Shown: in pieces, positions 1 to 7,847 of the stretch | Position numbering within the stretch: the stretch's first letter is position 1 | Layout: each line of letters begins with the position of its first letter | Assembly (NCBI RefSeq): GCF_042680605.1 | Contig: NZ_JBHUEE010000010.1 | Coordinates: 62,001 to 126,000 of the forward strand | Source of the DNA: Allobogoriella deserti | Lineage (GTDB): Bacteria > Actinomycetota > Actinomycetes > Actinomycetales > Actinomycetaceae | DNA: 64,000 bases | Direction: 5' to 3' | Made by a program: the position numbers and the translations under genes | Notes under the pieces: model-generated | Told to the model about the DNA's origin: nothing | The model's database searches: none | What the model saw: the letters and a program-made list of their open reading frames with translations, nothing else

Positions 1-1
1 T

Positions 2-496
2 ATCGTCTGGGGTCCGGGCGACACCCAACTCGTCCAGCGCGTGGTCGACCGTGCGGCGGCCGGGCGACTGCCCGTGCTGGGCAGCGGTGCCGCACTCGTC
101 GACACCACCTATATCGACAATGCCGTGGCCGCGCTGGTGGCGGCCGTGGACCGGGCCGAGGCCGTCCACGGCGAGGCCTTCGTGGTCACCAACGGCGAAC
201 CGCGCCCGATCGCGGATATCATGCGCGCTTGGTGCCGTGCCGCGGGGGTGTCCCCGCCGGCCTGGTCCATACCGCCGGGACTCGCCCGCGCCGCCGGCGC
301 CGTTGTCGAGGCCGCCTGGACTGTCCTGCCCTCCCGGTTGACTCGGGACGAGCCGCCGATGACGCGGTTCCTCGCCGAACAGCTGTCGACGGCTCATTGG
401 TTCGATCAGCGCCGCACCCGCGAGGTCCTGGGCGTGACGCCCACGGTGTCCTTCGACGAGGGCGTGGCACGACTGGCACGCCACTACGCCGGCTGA
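2..496 (+). CDS. NAD-dependent epimerase/3-beta-HSD-like dehydrogenase, C-terminal part
   Basis: The window opens inside this gene, so only the last ~164 residues are visible. The frame reads IVWGPGDTQLVQRVVDRA before the first internal GTG (position 41). That matches the substrate-side segment of extended short-chain dehydrogenases of the 3-beta-hydroxysteroid dehydrogenase/isomerase type, where a VWGPGD-like motif is followed by a helix and a YIDN segment (here TTYIDNAVAAL). The Rossmann nucleotide-binding N-terminus and the YxxxK catalytic site lie upstream of the window. The substrate cannot be inferred. The stop is followed by 145 bp before the HAD gene, with a CATAAT box at 531-536. Confidence 0.75.
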   Translation: MVWGPGDTQLVQRVVDRAAAGRLPVLGSGAALVDTTYIDNAVAALVAAVDRAEAVHGEAFVVTNGEPRPIADIMRAWCRAAGVSPPAWSIPPGLARAAGAVVEAAWTVLPSRLTRDEPPMTRFLAEQLSTAHWFDQRRTREVLGVTPTVSFDEGVARLARHYAG

Positions 497-530
497 GCCG
501 TCAGGCTTCGGCCATGCGCGGTGCGCAGTG

Positions 531-536
531 CATAAT
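531..536 (+). promoter_or_regulatory. -10 box for the HAD phosphatase gene
   Basis: CATAAT lies about 105 bp upstream of the ATG at 642, in a gap after the preceding stop. It matches the sigma-A -10 consensus at five of six positions. No convincing -35 was seen. Confidence 0.35.
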
Positions 537-641
537 CGCACCGAGAGCCGGGCCACCCGCCCGGACTCCGTTTCCGCCGCGTTTCGTCGCGCCAGCCGCC
601 CACGACCTGTCCCGGTCCGCCCGGACCCGAGAAGGAGACCC

Positions 642-1412
642 ATGACGGCTCATGCCCTGATCGCCTTCGACCTGGACGACACGCTCGCCCCGTCGAAGTC
701 CCCCATGCCCCCGCGGATGGCGGACGCGCTGGCGGATCTGCTCGACATCTCCCCGGTGTGCGTCATCTCCGGCGGGCACTTCGGCCAGTTCAGCGACCAG
801 GTCCTCGCTTATCTGCACGCGACCGAGGAGCAGCTGTCCCGGCTGCACCTCATGCCCACCTGCGGCACCCGGTACCTGCGTCACGAGGACGGGCAGTGGC
901 GCACCATCTACGCCCACGACCTGACCACCGAGGAGCGTACGGCCGCCTTTGCCGCCCTCGAGGGAGAGGCCCGACGCCTCGGCCTGTGGGAGGCGCAGGC
1001 GTGGGGCGAGGTCCTCGAGGACCGCGGTTCGCAGGTGACGTTCTCCGCGTTGGGCCAGCAGGCCCCGTTGGAGGCGAAGAAGGCGTGGGACCCGACGGGG
1101 GAGAAGAAGGAGGCGCTGCGTGCCGCCGTCGCCGCCCTGCTGCCGGATCTCGAGGTCCGCTCGGGCGGGTCCACGTCGGTGGACATCACTCGCGAGGGCG
1201 TCGACAAGGCGTACGGCATGGAGCGCCTCGCCGAGCAGACCGGGATCCCGGTCACGGACATGCTGTTCGTCGGGGACCGCCTCGATCCCGGCGGCAACGA
1301 CTATCCGGTGGTCCGCCTCGGCATGCCGACCCACGCCGTCGGCGGCTGGGAGGACACGGCGGCCTTCGTCGAGCACCTCGTGGCCGAGCGCCATCGTGCG
1401 CTGCGGCCGTGA
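642..1412 (+). CDS. HAD-IIB family phosphatase, phosphomannomutase-like
   Basis: This is a 256-residue cytosolic HAD-superfamily hydrolase. Motif I is FDLDDTLAPSK, with the predicted nucleophile Asp10 and acid/base Asp12. Motif IV is GDRLDPGGNDYPV near residues 211-223. The GGNDY form is typical of the HAD-IIB branch that includes eukaryotic-type phosphomannomutases and sugar-phosphate phosphatases. The start is the ATG at 642, because GAAGGAG (631-637) sits 4 bp before it and motif I begins nine residues later; longer in-frame starts from 528 have no ribosome site. Whether it acts as a mutase or a phosphatase cannot be told from sequence. Members of this group in Actinobacteria are usually annotated only as HAD-IIB hydrolases. 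Confidence 0.85.
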   Translation: MTAHALIAFDLDDTLAPSKSPMPPRMADALADLLDISPVCVISGGHFGQFSDQVLAYLHATEEQLSRLHLMPTCGTRYLRHEDGQWRTIYAHDLTTEERTAAFAALEGEARRLGLWEAQAWGEVLEDRGSQVTFSALGQQAPLEAKKAWDPTGEKKEALRAAVAALLPDLEVRSGGSTSVDITREGVDKAYGMERLAEQTGIPVTDMLFVGDRLDPGGNDYPVVRLGMPTHAVGGWEDTAAFVEHLVAERHRALRP

Positions 1413-1477
1413 CGGGCCGCCGACGGCCACGGACGCCACGCGGACCACAGGCCCGTGCCGGCGGCACGCCCGCCTCG

Positions 1478-1483
1478 TAGCCT
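1478..1483 (+). promoter_or_regulatory. -10 box for the putative lipoprotein gene
   Basis: TAGCCT lies 30 bp upstream of the ATG at 1514, in the gap after the HAD stop. No clear -35 was seen. Confidence 0.35.
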
Positions 1484-1513
1484 GGACGCGGTCTCGGTGA
1501 CCAGGAGGTGCCC

Positions 1514-3169
1514 ATGAGCCGCTGGACCGTTCGCGCCGCGAGTGTTGTCGCCGCCGCCCTGGTGGCCACGAGCTGCGCCCCGACGGGTCCACGGCACGGC
1601 GAGCCGGTCGAGCGTCCCGAACCGGTGGTCAGCGAGCCCGTCGCCCCCACGGAGACGGTTGTCCTGAGCGGAGGGTCCCCGGCTGCGCTCGCGGGGCAGA
1701 GCGCCGCCACCTTCTTCGACTCGGCACCGCTGGCCGTCGTCGCGACGCCGGAGACGGCAGTGCGAGCCGGCTCGGTCGGCGTGGCGCTCGGCGTGCCGGT
1801 CCTCACCGCCGACAGCGGCGAAGTGGTGAGCCGGGAACTCGCCCGGCTCGGGACCGAGACCGTGCTCGCGGTCGGCGGCCCGGACCTGCCGCGAGGCCAG
1901 GACGAGGTGGACGTGGTCGAGGCTCCTGCGGACCCCGACGCTCTCGCCGACCTGACACGGCTCGACGCCGGCACGGACGAGATCGCCCCCAGAGACGCGG
2001 TGGACACGCTCGCCGGCCTCGACCCGTCGCGGCCCGTCCTGCTCGACGTCGGGGGCAGCGATGGTCCCGGCGGTGCGGCCGGTGCCGGGAACTCGGGCGA
2101 TGCCGACCCGACCCTGCCCGCGACGCGCCGGCCCGACCCACCGGCCGGCGATGTCGTCGTCATGTCGACCGGCGAGCCCGAACAGGCCGCCGCCGTGGCG
2201 ACCGCCCGCGCCGCCGGCGCAGCGGTCCAGGTGGTGCCCGGCGGCGACCCCCGGGCGAGCGGGGCCACCGTGGAGCAGACCGCCGAGCACGACCCGGAGG
2301 CGGTGGTGGGACTCGGGCGGGCCTTCGGCGACGACGAGACGCTGTCCTGGCGGGCACAGGCCGCGGCCACCGGCGCGCAGCTCCCCGGCGGCGGTCAGCT
2401 CGCCCTGCCCGGCCGGACATACGTGGCGCTCTACGGCAGTCCCGGAAGCCCGGAGCTCGGCGTCCTCGGAGAACAGGGGACCGAGGAGACGATCTCGCGC
2501 GCCCGGGAAGTCGCCGAGGACTATGAGGACCTCACGGACGACGAGGTGGTCCCCACCCTCGAGGTCATCGCGACCGTGGCGAGCTCCGCATCCGGGGACG
2601 ACGGCGACTACTCGCACGAGATCCCCGTGGACGAGCTCCGGCCGCTGGTGGAGGCGGCCGGCGAGTCAGGTCAGTACGTGGTCCTCGACCTGCAGCCCGG
2701 CCGGACTGACTTCCTTACTCAGGCGCAGCGGTACGAGGAGCTGCTCGCTTTGCCGCACGTGGGCCTGGCGCTGGATCCGGAGTGGCGGCTGGGACCCGAC
2801 GAGGAACATCTCGAGCAGATCGGGCACGTCGACGCCGCGGAGGTCGAGGAGGTGGCCACCTGGCTCGCGGACCTCACGCGCGAGGAGGCGTTGCCGCAGA
2901 AGCTCTTCGTCCTGCACGCCTTCCGGACGTCGATGCTGCCGGACCTGGAGCAGGCCGACCTCGACCGGTCCGAGCTCGCGGTCCTCCTGCACGCCGACGG
3001 TCAGGGGAGCCAGTCCGACAAGGAGAGCACCTGGAACGCGCTGCACCGGCACGCGCCCGGCATCGCGTGGTGGGGCTGGAAGAACTTCCTCGACGAGGAC
3101 TCGCCGGTCCTCTCCCCGGAGCAGACCATGCGGGTTGCCCCCACGCCGCATTTCATCAGTTACCAGTGA
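1514..3169 (+). CDS. Putative secreted lipoprotein with CWB2-like N-terminal half
   Basis: This is a 551-residue protein with a basic N-terminus, a hydrophobic core and a lipobox-like VATSC with Cys21, so it is probably a membrane-anchored lipoprotein. Residues ~50-270 hold two or three alternating hydrophobic blocks that pair 'VLAVGGPDLP'-like and 'VLTADSG'-like segments, recalling cell-wall-binding repeat 2 proteins. The C-terminal ~230 residues contain VVLDLQPGRTDFL, LALDPEW and WWGWKNFLDED, which look like strands of a TIM-barrel-type domain; I cannot name the activity. AGGAGG at 1503-1508 places the start at ATG 1514, not the GTG at 1508 that overlaps it. The last 14 bp overlap the convergent GST gene. 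Confidence 0.65.
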   Translation: MSRWTVRAASVVAAALVATSCAPTGPRHGEPVERPEPVVSEPVAPTETVVLSGGSPAALAGQSAATFFDSAPLAVVATPETAVRAGSVGVALGVPVLTADSGEVVSRELARLGTETVLAVGGPDLPRGQDEVDVVEAPADPDALADLTRLDAGTDEIAPRDAVDTLAGLDPSRPVLLDVGGSDGPGGAAGAGNSGDADPTLPATRRPDPPAGDVVVMSTGEPEQAAAVATARAAGAAVQVVPGGDPRASGATVEQTAEHDPEAVVGLGRAFGDDETLSWRAQAAATGAQLPGGGQLALPGRTYVALYGSPGSPELGVLGEQGTEETISRAREVAEDYEDLTDDEVVPTLEVIATVASSASGDDGDYSHEIPVDELRPLVEAAGESGQYVVLDLQPGRTDFLTQAQRYEELLALPHVGLALDPEWRLGPDEEHLEQIGHVDAAEVEEVATWLADLTREEALPQKLFVLHAFRTSMLPDLEQADLDRSELAVLLHADGQGSQSDKESTWNALHRHAPGIAWWGWKNFLDEDSPVLSPEQTMRVAPTPHFISYQ

Positions 3170-4223
3170 CCACGAGCGGGTTGTGGCCCGGCGTGACCTC
3201 CTCGCCCGGTCGGACCGGCCCCGGTGCGGTCCCGTCGCCGAACGGCCGCCCGCCGAGCGACTCGCGCCCGTGCGGCGTCAGCCACCCCGACAGGTCCGGT
3301 CCCTGGGGGACGATCTGGGTCGGATTGATGTCGGTATGCACGATATAGTAGTGCTGCTTGATCTGCGCGAAGTCGATCGTGTCGCCGAAACCCGGCGTCT
3401 GGAACAGGTCCCGTGCGTAGCCCCATAGCGCCGGCATCTCGGAGAGCTTGTTGCGGTTGCACTTGAAGTGTCCGTGATAGACGGCGTCGAACCGCACCAG
3501 CGTGGTGAACAGCCGCACGTCCGCCTCGGTCAGGGTCTCGCCCACGAGGTACCGCTGACCGCTCAGCCGCTCCTCGAGCCAGTCGAGCGCGGCGAAGAGT
3601 CGGCCGTAGGCCTTGTCGTAGGCCTCCTGCGAACCGGCGAACCCGCACCGGTACACCCCGTTGTTGACCTCGCGGAAGACTCGGTCGTTGACGGCGTCGA
3701 TCTCCTCCCGGTGCCGCTGCGGGTAGAGGTCGGGTGCGCCGGGACGGTGGTGCTCACGCCACTGACCCGAGAAGTCGAGCGTGATCTGGGCGAAGTCGTT
3801 GGTCACCACCGCACCGGTAGGCACGTCGACCATGGCGGGCACCGTGATGCCGCGCGAATAGTCCGGGTCTCGCCTGAAGTACGCCTCCTGCAGCCGGTGG
3901 ATGCCCAGCACGGGATCCTTGCCGTCCGGGTCCAGATCGAACGTCCAGGAGCGGGCGTCGTGCGTGGGTCCGGGCAGGCCGAGCGATATCGCATCCTCGA
4001 GCCCGAGCAGCCGTCGCACGATGATCGCCCGATTCGCCCACGGGCAGGCCCGGGCTGCGACGAGTCGGTACCGGCCGGGTTCTACCGGGTAGCCGTCGGC
4101 ACCGTCGGCGGTGATCCGGGTGGTGATATACCGCGTATCCCGGACGAACTCCTTGCCCTTGGTCGTGTACCTGCCGCCCTCGGCGTGCTCGGGCCGCTCG
4201 CCGGAATCGTTCGTCGTCGTCAC
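3156..4223 (-). CDS. Glutathionyl-hydroquinone reductase-like protein (Xi-class GST family)
   Basis: This 355-residue cytosolic protein has the thioredoxin-like N-terminal fold with the redox motif ACPWANR (Cys60) and a helical GST C-terminal domain containing YLVGETLTEADVRLFTTL. The long form, the CPWA motif and the HTDINPTQIVP-like tail match the Xi class, S-glutathionyl-hydroquinone reductases such as E. coli YqjG. These reductively remove thiol adducts from quinols. Actinobacteria generally use mycothiol, so the physiological thiol is probably mycothiol rather than glutathione (inference). The GTG start at 4223 lies 6 nt after a TACGCT box, suggesting a leaderless mRNA. The gene converges on the lipoprotein gene with a 14-bp overlap of the coding ends. 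Confidence 0.85.
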   Translation of the reverse strand: MTTTNDSGERPEHAEGGRYTTKGKEFVRDTRYITTRITADGADGYPVEPGRYRLVAARACPWANRAIIVRRLLGLEDAISLGLPGPTHDARSWTFDLDPDGKDPVLGIHRLQEAYFRRDPDYSRGITVPAMVDVPTGAVVTNDFAQITLDFSGQWREHHRPGAPDLYPQRHREEIDAVNDRVFREVNNGVYRCGFAGSQEAYDKAYGRLFAALDWLEERLSGQRYLVGETLTEADVRLFTTLVRFDAVYHGHFKCNRNKLSEMPALWGYARDLFQTPGFGDTIDFAQIKQHYYIVHTDINPTQIVPQGPDLSGWLTPHGRESLGGRPFGDGTAPGPVRPGEEVTPGHNPLVVTGN

Positions 4224-4229
4224 GCCCCG

Positions 4230-4235
4230 AGCGTA
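4230..4235 (-). promoter_or_regulatory. Leaderless-type -10 box for the GST gene
   Basis: On the minus strand TACGCT is followed by 6 nt and then the GTG start at 4223. No Shine-Dalgarno can fit, so transcription probably begins at or next to the start codon. Confidence 0.5.
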
Positions 4236-4253
4236 CGTCGGCGGCGGACGGCA

Positions 4254-4290
4254 CGCGCGGCACCCGGCACGTCGCGCCGGGTGCCGCGCG
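4254..4290 (-). terminator. Hairpin terminator after the amidohydrolase gene
   Basis: A perfect 15-bp stem (4254-4268 with 4276-4290) closes a 7-nt loop, 12 bp downstream of the amidohydrolase stop and just upstream of the GST promoter. There is no T-run, which is common for actinobacterial terminators. It would keep amidohydrolase transcription out of the GST gene. Confidence 0.65.
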
Positions 4291-4301
4291 CACCAGCAGA
4301 C

Positions 4302-5552
4302 TCAGTCGAACCGGTGCGAGCGCTCCACCGCGCCGGTCTCCGAGGAGTAGACCTCGACCCCGGAGATGTAGACCTGCTCGACGTGGGAGTACACGTCGAG
4401 CGGGTCGCCGGACCACAGCACCACGTCGCCGTCCAGGCCCGGGCGCAACGCCCCGACCCGGTCGTCCAGGCCGAGGATCTCCGCCGGGTTGACGGTCAGC
4501 GCCCGAAGGGCGACGTCCCGGTCCAGCCCCTCCTTCACAGCGAACGAGGCCTGGTGGACGAGGAAGTTGATCGGCACGACGGGCGCGTCGGTGGTGATCG
4601 CGACCTTGACGCCGGCCGCGGCGATCGCAGCCAGGTTGGCGATCGCGCGGTCCCGCAGCTCCCACTTCGTCCGCGCGGTGATCATCGGCCCGAAGATGAC
4701 GGGGATGTCCTTCTCGGCCAGCACGTCTGCCACCTTGGCGCCGTCCGTGCCGTGATTGACCACCAGCCGGTACCCGAACTCCTCGGCCAACCGGATCGCG
4801 GTCGCGATGTCGTCGTGGCGGTGGGTGTGCTGGTCCCACAGCAGCTCCCCGTCCAGCACCCGCACCAACGTCTCCTTGGTCAGGTCCCGCTCGAAGGGCT
4901 TGCCCTCCTGGGCGGCGTGATCGCGGGCCGCCCGATAGTCCTGCGCCGCGGCGAACGCCTCCCGGATGATCTTCGCGACCCCGAGCCGGGTGGACGGTGT
5001 CTGCTGCTTCTCGCCGTAGACCCGCTTCGGGTTCTCGCCGAGCGCGGACTTGACGGAGACGGCGTCCCGGATGACCTGCTCGTCGACCGTGCGTCCGCCC
5101 CAGGTTTTGACCGCGACCGTCTGTCCGCCGATCGGGTTGCCGGACCCTGGCTTGACGACGGCGGAGGTCACGCCGCCGGCCAACGCGTCGCGGAACCCCT
5201 CGTCGTCGATGAGGACGGCGTCGACGGCGCGGACTGCGGCCTGGTTCGGCCCGGTCATCTCGTTGACGTCGTCACCGGCCCACCCGACGGACTCCTCGTG
5301 GATGCCGAGGTGGGCGTGCGACTCGACGAATCCGGGCAGGACCCACGTGCCGGTGGCGTCCACCACCTCGACGCCGTCGGGGACGGCGACATCCCGCCCG
5401 ACGGCGGAGATCACCCCGTCCCTGATGAGGACGGTGCCGTTCTCGACGGGTTCACCGTCGATAGGCACGATGTAACCGCCGACGACGGCGACGGACCGGT
5501 CTGAAGCATTTGTGGCAGGGGGTGTCACGCGGGTCATCCTGCCATCGCTCAC
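4302..5552 (-). CDS. Amidohydrolase (imidazolonepropionase-like metallo-dependent hydrolase)
   Basis: This 416-residue protein has the composite beta-sandwich/TIM-barrel layout of the amidohydrolase superfamily. The first metal motif is ESHAHLG (His79 and His81). Later ligands are probable in DQHTHRHDD and VVNHGTDG, and the C-terminal active-site stretch is AITTDAPVV. Closest in pattern are the imidazolonepropionase-like amidohydrolases that Actinobacteria carry in several copies, some acting on dipeptides or cyclic amides. No hut or pyrimidine genes are nearby, so the substrate is open. Two starts are possible, GTG 5552 and ATG 5537 (MTRVTPP); neither has a well-spaced ribosome site, and the conserved region begins at about residue 20. 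A strong hairpin follows the stop. Confidence 0.85.
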   Translation of the reverse strand: MSDGRMTRVTPPATNASDRSVAVVGGYIVPIDGEPVENGTVLIRDGVISAVGRDVAVPDGVEVVDATGTWVLPGFVESHAHLGIHEESVGWAGDDVNEMTGPNQAAVRAVDAVLIDDEGFRDALAGGVTSAVVKPGSGNPIGGQTVAVKTWGGRTVDEQVIRDAVSVKSALGENPKRVYGEKQQTPSTRLGVAKIIREAFAAAQDYRAARDHAAQEGKPFERDLTKETLVRVLDGELLWDQHTHRHDDIATAIRLAEEFGYRLVVNHGTDGAKVADVLAEKDIPVIFGPMITARTKWELRDRAIANLAAIAAAGVKVAITTDAPVVPINFLVHQASFAVKEGLDRDVALRALTVNPAEILGLDDRVGALRPGLDGDVVLWSGDPLDVYSHVEQVYISGVEVYSSETGAVERSHRFD

Positions 5553-5714
5553 CCGCCTGTCACGTCGCGTTCGCCGCGGCGGTGACCACCCGTCCGGTTC
5601 GCGCGGGGCGGGGCGCCGTGCCTGCCGCGCGCACGCAAGCGAAGCGCCGGAGACTCGCCGGTCCGGCGCGTGGACGTGTGCCGCCGTCGCGATGCTGGCA
5701 GGCTGGCATCACCG

Positions 5715-5733
5715 GGTCCTGACCTGCAGGACC
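5715..5733. promoter_or_regulatory. Perfect 7-bp inverted repeat, candidate operator
   Basis: GGTCCTG-acctg-CAGGACC, a 19-bp perfect palindrome with a 5-nt centre, lies 25 bp upstream of the GTG of the small membrane protein. It could be an operator or an mRNA hairpin just before the ribosome site. No cognate regulator is identifiable. Confidence 0.4.
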
Positions 5734-5757
5734 ACGGACAGTGCAGGAGGAGGAGAC

Positions 5758-6240
5758 GTGAGCGAGACGACACCACCGTCAGGCCCGGCCTCGGGAAGCG
5801 GTCCGTCGTCGACCGGCGGCCCCACGTCCGCCGGGGGCCGTTCCGCGGCCTCGGATCCCACCGGCGACAGCCGTGCCACGAGCCCCGGCCGGAAGGGACG
5901 AGGCTCGACCGGCCCGAGCACGTCCGGGTCGGCAGGTCAGAAGGGCAACCCGGTGGCCTGGACGGCCCTGCTCGTCGCCGCCGTGCTCACGGTGTGGCAG
6001 GCGATCTACTCCCTCACCGTCGTGGGCGTCGAGGCCTCGCGGGACGATGACATGTACACCTCGGTCTCACTGTTCGTCACCCTGGTGCTCGGCCTGGCCG
6101 CCCTGGTGCTCGGGATCGTCAGCATCGCGCAGCGCCGCGCCCCGCGGTGGCCCGGGCTCGTGGGCCTGTCTGTCGGCACCTACGCCTTCATCATTGCGGT
6201 GTTCTCCTGGGTCGGCGGCCTGATGAACGCGGGCGCCTGA
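5758..6240 (+). CDS. Small membrane protein with Ser/Gly/Pro-rich N-terminus
   Basis: This is a 160-residue protein. Residues 1-60 are low-complexity, rich in Ser, Gly, Pro and Thr, and probably disordered and cytoplasmic. About three transmembrane helices follow (AWTALLVAAVLTVW, TLVLGLAALVLGIVSI and TYAFIIAVFSWVGGLM). The layout is common among small actinobacterial membrane proteins of unknown function, and I do not recognise the family. The GTG at 5758 is chosen because of a long purine-rich site, AGGAGGAGGAG (5746-5756), immediately upstream. It converges on the GCS2 gene with a 13-bp gap. Confidence 0.7.
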   Translation: MSETTPPSGPASGSGPSSTGGPTSAGGRSAASDPTGDSRATSPGRKGRGSTGPSTSGSAGQKGNPVAWTALLVAAVLTVWQAIYSLTVVGVEASRDDDMYTSVSLFVTLVLGLAALVLGIVSIAQRRAPRWPGLVGLSVGTYAFIIAVFSWVGGLMNAGA

Positions 6241-6253
6241 CCGGTCCCTCCCG

Positions 6254-7732
6254 TCACGGCAGCGGCCAGGCGTGCACCGGCTCGTTGGCGTGCATCAGAT
6301 GGACGTACTCCTCGAGCATGTGCGTCAGGGCCTGCCAGCGGTCCATGCCACGCCGCTCGAACGCCTCGGTGGCGGCGATCTGCCAACTCGCGCCGTTGAC
6401 GCGCCGCCGGGCACGGCCCTCGATCACCGGGAGGTACCGGTCGAGGACGTCCTGTGCGACCCCGAGCCGCTCGAGTCCGCGCTGCGCCATCGGCAACAAG
6501 GTCCGGAGCACGAGCTCGTCCCACTCCACGTGGCCCAACCCGGGCCAGTACAGGCGGGCATAGTTGCCGTCTCGTGCGGCGCTGCGGAAGTTCTCCCGCG
6601 CGGCGTCGAAGCTCATCCGGGACCAGATGGGCCGCTGCTCGTCTAGCACCATCGCCACGCTCACCCCGTAGAAGAAGGCCGCGTTGGCGAGCACGTCGAT
6701 CACCGTCGGGCCCGACGGCAGCACCCGGTTCTCGACGCGCAGGTGCGGACGTCCGTCCGAGACGTCGTAGACGGGCCGGTTCCACCGGTAGATGGTGCCG
6801 TTGTGCAGCCGGAGTTCGGCCAGCTCCGGTGTGCCGCCGGCGGCCAGCGTCTCGAAGGGGTCCTCGTCGGAGACCTCGGGGAGTAGTGCCGGGTAGTAGC
6901 GCACGTTCTCTTCGAAGAGGTCGAAGATCGAGGAGATCCACCGTTCGCCGAACGGCACCTGCGGACGCACACCCTGATTGCGTAGCTCCGGGGGCCGGGT
7001 GTCGGTCGACTGCAGGAACAGCTCGGTGCGGGACTCGGCGAGCAACCGGTGACCGAACACGTACGGGGAGTTCGCGCCGAGCGCGAGCTGAGGCCCGGCC
7101 AGCGCCTGGGCGGCGTTCCAGTACCGGGCGAACCGGTTCGGGCGGACCTGGAGGTGGAACTGCGTCGAGGTACAGGCCGCCTCGACGGCGATCGTGTCCG
7201 CCGTCATCCGCAGGCGTTCGTACCCGCGGATGTCGATCTCCACGTCCTCCTTGCGTGCGGTGAGGATCGCCTCGTCCAGCAGGCGGTACCGCTCGCTCGG
7301 GGAGAACCACGAGCGCCCGGGCTCGGGCGGGCGCAGCGTGGGAAGCACCCCGACCATGACCAGCCCGGCCCCGACGTCCCCGGCGCGGTCCCGGGCCCGG
7401 TTGAGGTTCTTGCGCATTCCCGACTCGAGATTCAGCAGGGACTGCCCGTCGATCCGGCGCGGCTCGACGTTGAGCTCGATGTTGAAGCGCCCGAGTTCGG
7501 TCTGGTATCGCCAGTCGTCGATGCGCTCGAGCACCTCGTCGTTTTTCATCGTCGGCTGGAAGCTCGAGTCGACGAGGTTGAGCTCGATCTCGAGCCCGGT
7601 GCGCCACTCGTCCTCCTCGAAGGAGCCGGCGTCGAGCATCTCCTCGAGCGCGTCGAGACAGCGCTGCACCGCCCGGCGGTACCGCGTGTGGTCGGCGCGG
7701 CTGTAGCCGGCGCCGGCGACCTCATCACCCAT
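6254..7732 (-). CDS. Glutamate-cysteine ligase family 2 (GCS2) protein
   Basis: This 492-residue cytosolic enzyme matches an actinobacterial group usually called glutamate-cysteine ligase. Visible motifs include GLEIELNLVD near residue 45, GRFNIELNVEP, AACTSTQFHLQVRP, ALGANSPYVFG, LRLHNGTIYRWNRPVYD and HLRVENRVLPSGPTVIDV; these build the ATP/Mg and acidic-substrate pocket of the GCS2/YbdK-like fold. Members form a peptide bond between the glutamate gamma-carboxyl and an amine. Actinobacteria with mycothiol do not need glutathione, so the true acceptor is uncertain. It is monocistronic, with an AGGAGG ribosome site 5 nt before ATG 7732, and is divergent from the metallophosphoesterase gene across 115 bp. 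Confidence 0.85.
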   Translation of the reverse strand: MGDEVAGAGYSRADHTRYRRAVQRCLDALEEMLDAGSFEEDEWRTGLEIELNLVDSSFQPTMKNDEVLERIDDWRYQTELGRFNIELNVEPRRIDGQSLLNLESGMRKNLNRARDRAGDVGAGLVMVGVLPTLRPPEPGRSWFSPSERYRLLDEAILTARKEDVEIDIRGYERLRMTADTIAVEAACTSTQFHLQVRPNRFARYWNAAQALAGPQLALGANSPYVFGHRLLAESRTELFLQSTDTRPPELRNQGVRPQVPFGERWISSIFDLFEENVRYYPALLPEVSDEDPFETLAAGGTPELAELRLHNGTIYRWNRPVYDVSDGRPHLRVENRVLPSGPTVIDVLANAAFFYGVSVAMVLDEQRPIWSRMSFDAARENFRSAARDGNYARLYWPGLGHVEWDELVLRTLLPMAQRGLERLGVAQDVLDRYLPVIEGRARRRVNGASWQIAATEAFERRGMDRWQALTHMLEEYVHLMHANEPVHAWPLP

Positions 7733-7834
7733 CGGACCTCCTGGCAGCCTCGGACGGAGCCGAGCATGGCAGCGCCGGCCGGCGCACGCACCCCGGCGTC
7801 CACCGTGCGGTCCGCGCAGGGAGCAGGGACATAG

Positions 7835-7840
7835 CAGAAT
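7835..7840 (+). promoter_or_regulatory. Leaderless-type -10 box for the metallophosphoesterase gene
   Basis: CAGAAT followed by 7 nt and ATG 7848. It supports the second ATG as the start, because the upstream ATG at 7839 overlaps the box. Confidence 0.45.
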
Positions 7841-7847
7841 GCTCGGG

